Shown here: positions 37,680 through 49,503 of the stretch, piece after piece
How positions within the stretch are numbered: the stretch's first letter is position 1
Layout of the letters: each line of letters starts with the position of its first letter
Assembly (NCBI GenBank): GCA_027422505.1
Contig: JAPQWV010000737.1
Location: forward strand, 186,001-250,000
DNA: 64,000 nt
Direction: 5' to 3'
Origin: Craterostigma plantagineum
Taxonomy: Eukaryota > Streptophyta > Magnoliopsida > Lamiales > Linderniaceae
Notes under the pieces: model-generated
What the model was told of the DNA's origin: nothing
Seen by the model: the letters and a program-made list of their open reading frames with translations, nothing else
The model's database searches: none
Made by a program: the position numbers and the translations under genes

Positions 37680-38310
37680 TCTCTCGAGTGATCACCATGC
37701 TTCTCTTGAGGACTTGCCTAATTCAGTTAGGGTTTGTCGGGCCTCTTTCGAGGACTTGTATCAATTTCGCTCTCTTGAGCGATCGGGCCTCTCTTGAGGA
37801 TTTTATCATCCCTAATTCAATTAGGGTCTTCTGGGACCTCTCTTGAGGACTTTACCATCCCTAATTCAATTAGGGTCTTCTCGGGCCTCTCTTGAGGACT
37901 TTATCATCCCTAATTCAATTGGGGTCTTCTCGGGCCTCTCTTGAGGACTTTACTAAATTTCGCTCTCTTGAGCGATCGGGCCTCTCTTGAGGACTTTACC
38001 ATCCCTAATTCAATTAGGGTCTTCTGGGGCCTCTCTTGAGGACTTTATCATCCCTAATTCAATTAGGGTCTTCTCGGACCTCTCTTGAGGACTTTATTCA
38101 ATTTCGCTCGCTTGAGCGATCGGGCCTCTCTTGAGGACTTTACCATCCCTAATTCAATTAGGATCTTCTCGGGCCTCTCTTGAGGACTTTATCATCCCTA
38201 ATTCAATTAGGGTCTTCTCGGACCTCTCTTGAGGACTTTATTCAATTTTGCTCTCCTGAGCGATCGGCCTCTCTTGAGGACTTTATCATCATTCAATTAG
38301 GGTCTTGAGA
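37680..38310. repeat. Tandem array 2 in the outer element (about 50-bp units with dyads)
   Basis: About ten units of roughly 50 bp built from CCTCTCTTGAGGACTTTA, then CATCCCTAATTCAATTAGGG, then TCTTCTCGGG. CCCTAATTCAATTAGGG and CTCTTGAG are inverted dyads. Every few units CTCTCTTGAGCGATCGGG is interposed, giving a higher-order period. Confidence 0.9.
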
Positions 38311-40594
38311 CTTGCGCGTCACTCGATGGTTTGTTCCCCGAGAGGAATGAAAGATTGCTCGTTTGATAGGATTTTTCGTTTGCGTCTTGTTTAGAGTGAA
38401 TCGTCGACTCGAATCCGGCGTTGATTTGTTACCAATGTTTAAAGTAATATATCTGATCAAGTATTATGTACCTTCAGGTTGCGTGTCGTGTTGTCCCAAT
38501 TTTCTCATTTCATGACTCTAATCGTTGAAATGTGTTTCCTCTGGTTGCTAAGTTGGGTGTTCCGAGCGTGATGGCATTCCACTTTGTTGCTCGAGGTGAT
38601 CATGGAGAGAGTTTCGGGCAAGTCCGGCAGTGCCTCGACATTTGTCGATTGTGATAATTCGGCTGAGAGACACGACCAAAAACACGAACTCTTCTAATTG
38701 GCCCGATGTATTTTTTTATCCTCAACAAGTGTGGATAACATCCGTTCGAGCGTAAGACCTCGACGAACTTGTCCTCGTGACCTCGGAATTTTATTTTATA
38801 TCGTCACATAACATTTTCCTCAATAATAGCATAATCAACTACCCCGAGCCCAATATTGGCTCAAAATAATCTTCAAATTATCATTATAAACGTTAATATC
38901 AGCTTTCGCCTATTTCTTGTCACATATGAATAATAATCGGCCAAAGTAAATATCAACAGCCTAGATAGTAATTTGCCCCAAACAAGTTTAGTGGTTTCAC
39001 ATAGATAATGTTAAGCCTAAGAAGTCCAAGGGGTAATCGACCCTCATAATATTCAGAGCTCAACAAGAATAAACAGTCCGATAATAACAGTTCCGTCGAA
39101 ATAATATTCCCGAACCAAAGAATCATGAATCTTACCCGCATGTTTTTAATGCTTCAGGTAGTAAGCCCTAACGTAAATAACAGAGACAATCCCATAGTTT
39201 CATAATTTAGATCTACCCCACGTGAATTAACAAAACTTACAACCGGGTCCAAAATCGCGAACAACGGCCGATCTGCCGTTGTTGAGGAGTGGCCAATCAC
39301 AATCATAGCGACGATCATCGCCTCATGGTGCATCTGTCCAATCATTTCGGAATCCCGACTTCTGCTTGTTTTCTCTATTTTCAGTCGAGCTCCGTAGTTC
39401 TTCGAAAGGATTGCCATCGATTCGGGCCCGAGAAGCCCGGTTCATGGAGAACATACAATAAAGACATTAATAATACATAGTTGATACTTTCGGTGAGGCG
39501 GGGATCATGCCAATTTCTCCGACTCTTCGAGATAGCCCGAGTAGGATTTTGTGTTGGTGACGTGACTTTGATCATCGATTGCGGTTGTAGTTGGTGTTGG
39601 ATACTTCGGCATCGGCGGGTTCGATGGTGATCGAGTAAGTCGGACCGCTCAGATCCATCAGCTGATTTGTACGGCGAGAACCGAGGGCTGCAAACACAAT
39701 CGTGCGATCACTTATCCAAGCTGCTTTTCAGTCTCATGGTGTAAAAAATAGTTCTCTGGTGTCGAATGGTGATCGGGCAAAGGTTTTCCCTCAAATTCTT
39801 GAGGTTGGGCTGTTGACCGGGGAGCTCACGACGGGTAGATGTCACCGGGGATGGAGGGGTATGGCAGTGGACGCAGCAGCGCAACTGACTTCCTCGGGAA
39901 TTTTTCAGCTGATTCATGAAGAGATTTCTCGGCCATTTGGTGAGAGGTGAGAGTCGACCGGCTGCGAACCCATTGCGTCGAGTCGCTACCGAGGGCTCAC
40001 TATCCAATATGCTCTTTCTCTCGGACATATCCTCTCCCATCTAGTGGCGTACACTACCCCGAATCGTTTATTATAAAATTTCCTTGTGCTGAAGTTATAA
40101 CAGGGTCTATCAACATTTCTGCGAGCCGATGTAACGTAATTCCTGCACTTAAAATACCTCAAGAGAAAGACTAGATGTGTATTTGGTCTCTCAGACTCAC
40201 ATATGTCAATCGAGCATTCATGCATATCATCAGAGCATATTTAATTAGTTCTAGCAATTCAATGAAATAACTGGTAGCCCAATTAATCTACTACATCGTT
40301 CCACAGCATTCAGCCCGAGGAAACTATTCTTCAGAAGCCTAATAAAATTCATAATAGCAGAAACACTGAAATAGTCCGTTCCGCCCATCAGGTTTTTAAA
40401 CGAAATAAACATCATAATCCATATCACTTAAAATCCTCTACTCAGGCCCCGAATTTCAGATTCCATAATATTAGCTCCCAAGCATGATAACAGACTCATG
40501 CCCTCCTTAAACAATATTTACGAACGAACCCACAAATGTAAAAGCTTACAGACCGATTCTGCATTTGGATTGCCGGCAGATCTCAAATGCGACC
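38311..40594. other. Outer element internal region without recognised genes
   Basis: About 2.3 kb, moderately AT-rich. No gag or pol motif is seen in either orientation. It is interrupted at 40594 by the Athila-like element and resumes at 53128. Confidence 0.6.
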
Positions 40595-41985
40595 TGATCG
40601 ACACGTGGTGTGTGAATGAGAAGTGCGACAAGTAATAATTAAAACGAATACTAAATTACTATCACCGACGTGCGATAGGCAGTGGACCTATCGTTTGTAG
40701 TGCAGTAAAGTGAGTAAACGAGCATCGAACACGAGGAATAAATCAAGTACTAGTAGTGACCTATCGACTCGATATTTAGCCTAAACAAAATACGCAGCTT
40801 GTTTTATGACTTAACCCAACAGATCACTTCTAACTAAACTAGAGATTCAAATAGCACGCTTAAAACTGAACGAAGCTTCAGATAATAAAGATGTGCTCGG
40901 GATTCGAATCCCGCTAGGTGTTATCGACTAAGACAATAAAATCGTTCCTACGTGATCTTGACTAAATTGCAGTAATTTCCTACCCGCTTGCGAATTTGCT
41001 GTCGCCCTAAACGCTCGCGGGGATCTAAAATTCAATAATTACTAACGGTGAGGATCGAGTATTTGCTTTCGCCCTATACTCGAATCCTATCTTCTATGAA
41101 CGGCCTAAACGTTGTTTAGCTGTCGCCCTAAATGTTTTTCCACACGATCACTCAACACATAGACATATTAAAGCGACGAAACATATTCATAGAACGATAA
41201 ATAGTCAAAAACACGAAATCACGATAATATACGTCTTAAGTACGACTAATCCTAGCGTTCATCTAATCCCAAACACACGGGGAAATTAGCTACTCATAAT
41301 AGACGAGATAACAACGAAGATTGTAGAGAACAGAGAAGAAGAACTCATGATCTTGAATACTGGCGAATTATCGATGCTTGCTTGATAAATCTTCGTTCTC
41401 TGATCAATTGGGCGTGATTGCGTCGTTGCTCCGTCTCTTGCGCTCCGGGATGTAATTCTTTGTTCTTTTCGCCCTAAATTCGTCCCTAGATGGTTTGTAT
41501 TTGATCTCTGGTAAGTTATATCTTTTTCTGGGTCGAATTTGGGCTTTTTATACTGATTCCCGTGTCGGTCATGACCTGGGACATGGGCCGTAACGGCCGT
41601 GACCAAAATCGATCGCGCCTCGCACTTTCTGCCCTTGGTCACGGCCAAGTGCATTGCACGTCACGGCCGTGACCATCATCAGTCCTGCTCTCTGCCCTTG
41701 GTCATGGCCAAGTGCATTGCACGTCACGGCCGTGACCATCATCTGGCTCGCTCTCTGTCCCTAGTCACGGCCGTGACGCATAATGCGTCTGGCCGTGACC
41801 GAGGGCAGTGTTGCCCTTTTCGCGCCTTTTGCCTCGTTTTTGCTCCTTTTCACCCGAAACTCGTCCTGAGCTCATTCGACAATAAAACAAGTATAAATAT
41901 ATCGAATAGATGCATAAATTGATTGCTAAAGCTCTATTATACCCCGAATAAATACTACGATAAACGTATTGAAATGCGTTTATCA
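40595..41985 (-). repeat. Athila-like 3' LTR
   Basis: Minus strand start TGATAAACGCATTTC, end CGATCA. A minus-strand TATA box (CAGTATAAAAAGCCC) is near 41546-41560. Palindromic GTCACGGCCGTGAC motifs lie at 41570-41810. A box-B-like palindrome GGGATTCGAATCCC sits near 40899. Confidence 0.93.
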
Positions 41986-42001
41986 AACCTCCCCACACTT
42001 A
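41986..42001 (-). other. Polypurine tract of the Athila-like element
   Basis: Minus strand TAAGTGTGGGGAGGTT directly before the 3' LTR. Confidence 0.8.
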
Positions 42002-43571
42002 AGCATTTGCTTGTCCTCAAGTAAATTAGAAATAAGGCATCAAACTAGGATAACGGCACGATTGTTCGCAATTTATCATCAAAGCTAGAAAGCACAAAAG
42101 GAATTAAGCAAACAATCACGGTCGTTACACCAATGACTTGCACTCCTTGACCTGAATTTTCTTCGTACTGCTAATCGAGACTCATACCTCACAAGGATTC
42201 ACTCAATTCACTCAAGTGTATAGGCTAGTATATGATGAGTCGCTCAATTCGTGCACTAGTCCAACCTCTATCATAAACTTGCAAGTTAATCGCATCTCTA
42301 CTATTCAAAGGGCAAGTATAAATCTGAGGGTCTTTTTGGAGAAAACGCGTCGAACAATCATGAAGCGGCAAGCATAAGTAATGAACACTTAATCTTAGAG
42401 CTAGGACACGTGATCGAAAATTATCAAAGAATATAGCATGATCAAACAGACAGTCACACGTCCCAACATAAGACTCGACGTTCTCGCTCCGAAATCCTAG
42501 ACTTTTCTGCTCGACCCTCTCAACTTAGTTTCCTTTCATTTTCTGCCCTTTCACCTTAGTTACGCTCTACTTTTGTGCACTGCCCTTATTCCCTAAAACA
42601 TCAAGGTTCGGCTTTTGTCGCAAAGAATACATCGTCACAGCGAATGCCGTGTACCTAGGGATACTTATTACCGAGACCTATATCTTGCCAAAGGGTTATT
42701 TCGGAAAACGGTCATTTCAGAAAACGGTCAAGTAAGGGACGAGTCATTTCACGAATAGCAGAGAAGAACATCAAATCAAACACTGAAACAGTAACTTTCA
42801 AGTTCGACTTCTGCTTTATTCTAATCAACTCAGGCTCATAAAATCTCTGGAGGTTTATTCGGGTCAGTGGCTTCTATAACATACGAGGTACGCAACAAAT
42901 AGGCTCAGGCTCAACGTGGCTAACTAATGGGGTTCGTCATAGTTAAGAAAATTTTGGCCCTGGACTTGATTCCTAATGCCCTCATCATTTTCACACTCGC
43001 ACACCAAAACAGTTTCAACACGCATCAGACAGGCAAGTTCTAGAGAGATGTAGACTAGGCACGTCACACAACCAAGAAAAATGAGCGTAAGCTCGTCAGG
43101 CTCAAACTCTCACACGAAACAGGGTTATGGGTACGGATCTCTCAAAACAGTGCTATATCTATTCAGGCAGATAAGATTCAATCAGTCATGCATGTCCTAG
43201 TTGCTCACAGAATTTCATAGAATGCAGACCAACTCGAGATAAGTGCAAACAATCATGCCTGATTCAGTAATTCATGCCTTTCCAACGAACTCAACGACTC
43301 ATGGACACGTCATAAAAATTTAAAAATTTTCACGTAAGTTCTAAAACTACATTCCCCTCCCCACACTTAAATCAGACGTTGTCCTCAACGTAAAAATGAT
43401 AAAAGGGAAAGAAAAAGAGTTTAAAAGAACGGGACTCCCCTGACGTGGTCGTGTCGTAGTTGTTTATTATGCGCGTGAAGGTCGTGTTGTAATCCATTTG
43501 CGTATCCTGGCGCTAGCTAGAGAGCAATAGACACGAAAAGATAGTAGTCATAAGATTAACTAGAAACATAG
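41986..43571. other. Athila-like 3' untranslated interior
   Basis: About 1.6 kb between the env-like ORF and the 3' LTR on the minus strand. No coding signal. Non-coding tails of this length are usual in Athila elements. Confidence 0.6.
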
Positions 43572-44909
43572 TTATAAGCGCAGTGTCATAAATGAAACAC
43601 ACGCGACTACGCAAGCAAACGCAATGTCATAAATGATAAAGAAGAAATCCCTAAGGTGGCGCAGTGGCGGTGGTGATGGTGGCCTCGGGCGCAGGAAAGC
43701 CATCGACTGCTGGGAGTACTTGAGCGCCGTGCCCATGGCTTGAAGGGTCTGGTTGTAGCGCTCCAGCTCTGCATCGTAACGGCGGTGGGCTTCCTCGTTC
43801 TGGCGCTCGTACTCCTCCTGTCGGCGCCGAGTTTCTTCATTGTATCGTCGAAGCTCGTCGTCCCTCTGTAGCGAGTCGGCGTTCATGCGCATTATGTCTT
43901 GGCGCAGTGCTTCAAGGTCCACCATTGAAGCGTACGGGGCGACGCCGGATGATTCGCCCTGATGGTAGCCAGAGGAAAAGGAGGGCCCTACAGTCGTCGT
44001 GTCCGTCTCCACTGGGTGGGGGCCGTCGAGGTAGAGCTGGTCGTCGGGGACGGCTCCGTGGTCTGTCTGGCCGTGATACATCTCGTGCCAGATATAGACC
44101 TTGTTGGCGCGAGTCCAGGTGGACGTCTTCACTAGCATCTTCATCTTCACCAGCATCTCCTCGTTCACTGGGTGACGCCCGCCTACTACCTCCATCTCGG
44201 GTGCATTCGCCGGCCAGTAGCGTAATCCCTTGATCACTTTGGTGATCAGTGGGCCGACGGCGATCTTGCCATGGGGTCGTGCTTCCGCCTGAGCACTGAA
44301 GGCGTGGGACACCGCCATCCCTAAATTGATCCGTTCGCCTCGCTGCAGCTGGGTCAGGTAAAACAGATCGCGGAGGGTGACTGCTCCGTGTGAGTCACCC
44401 CTCTGTGTAAGCGAGGTCGTCAAGAGGCGGTGAATATAGCGCAGTCCTGGGCTCCGCAGCGTAGACGCCTTCGACGTCTTCGCGCTGTATGCCGGCTCGC
44501 CAGGTCGAGCGATTTCAGCCCAGCACCCCTATCGTCCGCCCGGTGTATCGAAGAAGGTCGCGAAGGACCGGTGTCGGGGCTCTGGGACTCCAAGTGCATG
44601 GCACACATTGTCGGCCCTTACTATATGCTCTTCGTTGAACGCGCGAAAGCGGATTTTGTGGTCGCCGTATTCGTCGAAGGAGAACGTGGCAAGGAACTCC
44701 AAGGTGAGTTCCTTGTATGCTGGTTCGTCGATGGCCAGGAAGGTGTTCCATCCGCTGAGCGAGAAGTACTGGCCGACCTGCTGGTTGATGTGGTACTTCG
44801 CCAGTGTCTCGTGGTCGATCTGGTCCAGGGCTATGAACTCCATTCCCTTCAGCCTGGTGTATCGTGCCGCCTGGGCCTCGTCAGTGAACTGGCCCATGGC
44901 TTCTAGCAT
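43572..44909 (-). pseudogene. ATHILA/env-like ORF of the Athila-like element, one internal stop
   Basis: One continuous frame of about 446 codons from ATG 44909 to 43572, broken by a single TAG at 44529-44531. The N-terminal part (FTDEAQAARYTRLKGMEFI, YFSLSGWNTFLAIDEPAYKE, LEFLATFSFDEYGDHKIRFR, ADNVCHALGVP) and, after the stop, LRSPGLRYIHRLL match the ATHILA ORF family of plant gypsy elements. The C-terminal third is a Glu/Arg/Gln-rich probable coiled coil (LRRYNEETRRRQEEYERQNE) and a proline tail. It sits between pol and the 3' LTR, the env position. The biochemical role is not established; no clear signal peptide was seen. Confidence 0.8.
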
Positions 44910-46057
44910 TGTCGGCGGGGTCCGCGTCGCCTTTGACGAACGGGCGAACGCGAGGCGGGGTCACGTGAGGCTGAGGATCGACTTTTACCCATAGTACCTG
45001 TACGAAAACATATGTGAGCTCGGGGAAATAGCAAATAAATGCAAGCAACTTAATTCGACCAAAATATTGACCGGAGACATGTAGTAATCACGATCACATG
45101 CAAAAGTTCAAAGCGGCATTTTGTCGAACACGTCGCGGCCAAGTTGGGATAAGCATATCAAATCCAAGATTAAGGTTCCAAATCAACAAATTACGCATAC
45201 CCAACACGTCAATAGCATGTAATCATCATAAAATAGCATGAAGAACACGAAATTGGGCTTAATTTTGAAAAGCCCCAAAATCGAAATTAGGGTTCCTCGT
45301 AAAACATGTCGCAATTCAACGTCAATTCACGTAATTAAGCATGATTGAAGAGCTCCTAGTATGTATCTATCAAAAATAGGGCAAGAGAAACACAAAATTG
45401 GTCCCAATTCAAAAAGCCCCAATTTCAAAAATTAGGGTTCGTCATCAAAATCCGGAGAGAGGGAGAGAAGAGAGAGGAAGAGATGAAGAAGAAGGGGAAA
45501 AAAAAAGGATTTTTATAACTTGAAATCGCCGAGGTCACGGCCGTGACCTATAGGTCTTGGTCGTGGCCGTGACCTATATAGGTCTTGGCCGTGACACTCG
45601 GCAGCGGCTTCTTCTGCCGCTAGTCACGGCCGTGACGTCAATGTCACAAGCCGTGACAAAAACGGGCGATTTTTTTTTTTTATGAAGCCCGTAAGCGTCA
45701 CGGCCGTGACTGCTTAAGCAGTTGGTCGTGACACGAGGCAGTGGGCGCCTCTGGGATGTGTCACGGCCGTGACTGCTTAAGCAGTTGGCCGTGACAGGAG
45801 GCAGTGAGTGCCTCTGGGGGTTGTCACGCCCGTGACTGCTTAAGCAGTTGGCCGTGACACCTTTTTTTTTTTTTTTTTTTTTTTTTAACTAAGACATAAA
45901 TGAAAATACCTGAGTTGCCTCCCAAGAAGCGCTTACTTTACCGTCTTTAGCCGGACGTCGTTTCGTTCGCTCAAGTCTGGAAGTCCAGGTACAGCACTTC
46001 CCTCTAGGTCGCGTCTTCCTCGCCTGCGAGATAGTGCTTCAACCTATGGCCGTTCAC
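44910..46057. other. Athila-like spacer between integrase and the env-like ORF
   Basis: About 1.1 kb without coding signal, except for the palindrome cluster at 45536-45890. A splice acceptor for an env-like transcript might lie here, but none can be named with confidence. Confidence 0.5.
45536..45890. repeat. Palindromic repeat cluster between pol and the env-like ORF
   Basis: Repeated GTCACGGCCGTGAC dyads, at least five recognisable copies with degenerate ones. Three copies of about 60 bp contain CGTGACTGCTTAAGCAGTTG, a perfect ACTGCTTAAGCAGT palindrome flanked by inverted GTCACGGCC. Bordered by long T runs at 45669-45680 and 45863-45886. Strong hairpin potential. Confidence 0.9.
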
Positions 46058-49000
46058 CTAAAAAGTACCCTGCTCCATACCTGAAATCTCAACAGTACCA
46101 TAAGGGAAAATACGGGTAACAGTGAACGGTCCCGACCAGCGTGATCTAAGCTTGCCAGGAAAAAGCCGAAGTCGAGAGTTAAAAAGAAGGACTTGGTCCC
46201 CTTCCTGAAACTCTCGCCTTTGCCTAATCTTTTTATTATGATAGGCTTTGGAGCGTTCCTTGTACATGCGGGCGTTATCGTAAGCCGATAATCACCACTC
46301 GTCTAATTCGTTGATTTGGAGTTGCCGCTTTCCGCCGGCGTTCCCCAAATCAAGATCCAAGAATTTGATGGCCCAATATGCCTTATGCTCTATTTCGACG
46401 GGAAGATGGCATGCTTTTCCATAGACTAATCTATATGGTGTGGTGCCTATGGGAGTCTTATACGCAGTCCTATATGCCCAGAGTGCATCATTCAACTTGT
46501 TCGCCCACTCCATACGGTTCCCCTCTATAGTTTTCTCTAGAATGCGTTTCAACTCGCGATTCACTACTTCGACTTGACCACTAGCTGGGGATGGTACGGG
46601 GTGGATAGGCTATGTCTAACACCGTAACGTTCTAAAGTGCGTGCAAACTGGGTGTTACAAAAGTGAGTGCCTCTACCACTAATAATGCATCTAGGTGCCC
46701 CAAAACGTGAAAATAACGCTCGCAAAAATAACGACCCTAGCGTCGTTTGTGGGTAAGGCTTGCGCCTCGGCCCACTTAGACACATAATCGACGGCAACTA
46801 GGATGTACTTATTATTGTATGAGCTAGGAAATGGACCCATAAAATCTATACCCCACACATCGAATATCTCGCATACCAAGATGAAATTATGAGGCATTTC
46901 GTCGCGTTTGGAGAGATTACCTGCGCGCTGACTGATCACAAGTGTCAACGTACCTTTGGGCGTCCTTGAAGATCGTGGGCCAGTAAAATCCACTCTCCAA
47001 CACCTTCTGAGCGGTTCTGTTTGCTGCGTAGTATCCTCCAGTTGGTCCATTGTGGCAATGTCTAAGGATCTGCGTCGACTCTGGGGCCGCCACGCATCGC
47101 CGTATTACCTGGTCTGCACATCGCCTGAAAAGATACGGGTCTTCCCAAAAGTAGTACCTCAACTCAGAAAAGAATTTCTTCTTTTGCTGACTCGTGTACT
47201 CCTTTGGTAGGACCCTTGCAACAAGATAGTTAGCATAATCTGCAAACCAAGGGGTGTCGTCACTTACCACATGTATCGCGTAGAGGTGCTCGTCAGGGAA
47301 CCGATCGTGTATCGCCCTTTCGTCCTTCTGATATATCTCGGACTCCTCTAGTCGAGAGAGGTGGTCCGCCGCCAAGTTCTCTGCACCTTTCTTATCGCGA
47401 ATCTCGATGTCGAACTCTTGCAGTAGTAAGATCCACCTAATTAGCCGTGGCTTGGCATCGGGCTTTGCTAACAAGTACTTAAGAGTAGAGTGGTCAGTAA
47501 AAACAATAACTTTAGATATGATTAGATATGACCTGAACTTGTCGAAAGCGAAAACGACGGCCAACAGCTCCTTTTCGGTGGTCGTGTAATTGGCCTGGGC
47601 TGCGTCTAGCGTCTTACTCGCGTAGTAGATCGGTCTGAAGTGGTTGTCTTTACGCTGCCCTAGCACGGTCCCAACTGCATAGTCACTAGCATCACACATT
47701 ACTTCAAAGGGCAGCCCCCAATCAGGGGCTACCATAATAGGTGCTGTGACTAATCGCTCCTTAAGCAAATTAAAAGCATGCAGACACTCGTCCTTGAAAT
47801 CAAACGGGGCATCTTTTTCTAGCAACCTAGACATGGGTCTTGCGATCTTAGAGAAATCCCTAATAAACCTACGATAAAATCCCACATGTCCTAGGAAGCT
47901 TCTAATCGACTTCACGTTCGAGGGAATAGGCAATTTCTCTACAGTTTCTAACTTGGCCCGGTCAACTTCGATCCCCTTAGAGGAGATCTTGTGACCGAGG
48001 ACTATACCCTCTCGAACCATGAAGTGGCACTTTTCCCAATTTAGTGCCAAGTTCGTTTCCTCGCATCGTGCGAGTACGAGTTTCAGATTTGACAAGCATG
48101 CTTCAAACGACGACCCAAAAATAGAAAAATCGTCCATAAATACCTCCATTACCTCACCTACCAATTCGTCGAATATGGCCATCATGCATCGCTGGAAGGT
48201 GGCTGGGGCAATGCATAAGCCGAAAGGCATCCTTCGGTACGCGAACGTCCCGAACGGGCAAGTGAACGTCGTCTTTTCTTGGTCCTCGGGTGCTATGAGG
48301 ATCTGTAAATAGCCTGACAAGCCATCAAGGAAACAGTAAAATGAGTGACCCGCTAACTTTTCTAGCATTTGATCAATAAATGGTAAAGGAAAATGATCCT
48401 TTCGCGTGGCATCATTCAACTTCCTGTAGTCGATGCAGACGCGCCATCCGATCACGGTTTCGGGATTAGTTCGTTCTTGTCGTTGGTGATGACCGTCATG
48501 CCTCCTTTCTTTGGAACTACTTGGACCGGGCTGACCCATGCGCTGTCTGAAATGGGATAGATCATCCCTGCGTCTAGCAATTTGATCACCTCCTTCTTTA
48601 CCACGTCCTTCATGTTGGGGTTGAGCCGCCTTTGGCGTTGAGCGACCGGCTTGAAATCGTCCTCCATGAAGATCTTGTGCGTGCAATAGCTCGGATTGAT
48701 ACCCCTTATGTCGGATATCTTCCACGCCAACGCCTTCTTGTACGCCTTCAACACGTCTAAGAGCTGGCCCTTCTGTCCGTCGTCGAGGTTCGACGAGATG
48801 ATGACCGACAGCCCTCCATTGTTGCTCAAAAACACGTACTCGAGGTGGTCGGGCAGCGGCTTCAATTCCAGGACCGGTGGCTCCTCGACCGAGCTCTTTT
48901 CCTTGTCCTCTTCACTGCTCTCGTCGATAGCTATGATCGACTCGACGACCTCTTCCCCACACTCATCGATCGCCATAAGTGTATGCATGTCGTGATCGTT

Positions 49001-49470
49001 GACCTGTGACAGACCTTGCACGAAAAAGAGAAAGTCGTGGTCAAATACGTCCAAAAAGTAACATTTATTGTCTTGATCGCCGCTTTTTTTCATCGAGTCG
49101 GCCATATTAAAAGTAACTTTCTCGCCGTCTACTGTCAGGGTCAAAGTCCCATTCCTAACGTCTATCATGGTCTCCCCCGTCGCTAGGAACGGTCTACCTA
49201 AAATCAGGGGAACATTCTCGTCTTCCTCCATATCTAAAATAACGAAATCTGCGGGAATCACAAACTTATCGACTTTAACTAAGACATCCTCGAGGGTACT
49301 TCAACGACCTATCAGCTAGTTGGAGGCTCATTCTAGTGGGTCGTGGCTCACCTAATCCTAAACGCTTGAACATAGAATATGGCATAAGATTAATGCTAGC
49401 GCCTAGGTCTGCTAATGCACGCTCAATTACTAAATCTCTTAGTAAAACTCCCTGGATCCTTGAGCTTCTT
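46058..49470 (-). pseudogene. Athila-like pol: protease, RT, RNase H, integrase, multiply broken
   Basis: The aspartic protease motif ADLGASINLMP lies near 49385-49425, with ILGRPFLAT downstream. RT and RNase H occupy about 48460-46917 with [37 protein letters not shown], the catalytic FMDDFSIFG and the RNase H motifs [10 protein letters not shown] and [13 protein letters not shown]. An integrase zinc region follows (H..H..C..C near 47060-46930), then the core with WGIDFMGPF. The frame slips near 48455, in the integrase core near 46730 and near 46580. The second catalytic Asp of integrase, expected in IISDGGTHF, reads IISGRGTHF. The chromatin-proximal C-terminal part runs to about 46058. Encodes reverse transcription and insertion in intact relatives. 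Confidence 0.9.
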
Positions 49471-49503
49471 AGGGATCTTGCTTTGGAGAATTGCCGAGCA
49501 CTC

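Noticed and set aside
37063..37797. Long open frames across tandem array 1
   Set aside because: Periodic sequence without stops gives repetitive peptides (EDLGIF, PHSSRT). No codon-level support.
36925..38310. Regular repeats with spacers that look like a CRISPR array
   Set aside because: Units are contiguous and degenerate with no unique spacers, and they lie inside a plant LTR element in nuclear DNA. They are minisatellite arrays.
40890..40920. GGGATTCGAATCCC as a Pol III B-box in the Athila-like LTR
   Set aside because: It is a self-palindrome in both LTRs with no A-box or tRNA-like fold nearby.
41599..41922. 107-codon frame with repeated CIARHGRDHH
   Set aside because: The repetition comes from the GTCACGGCCGTGAC palindromes in the LTR; the same frame recurs at 52736-53059 in the other LTR.
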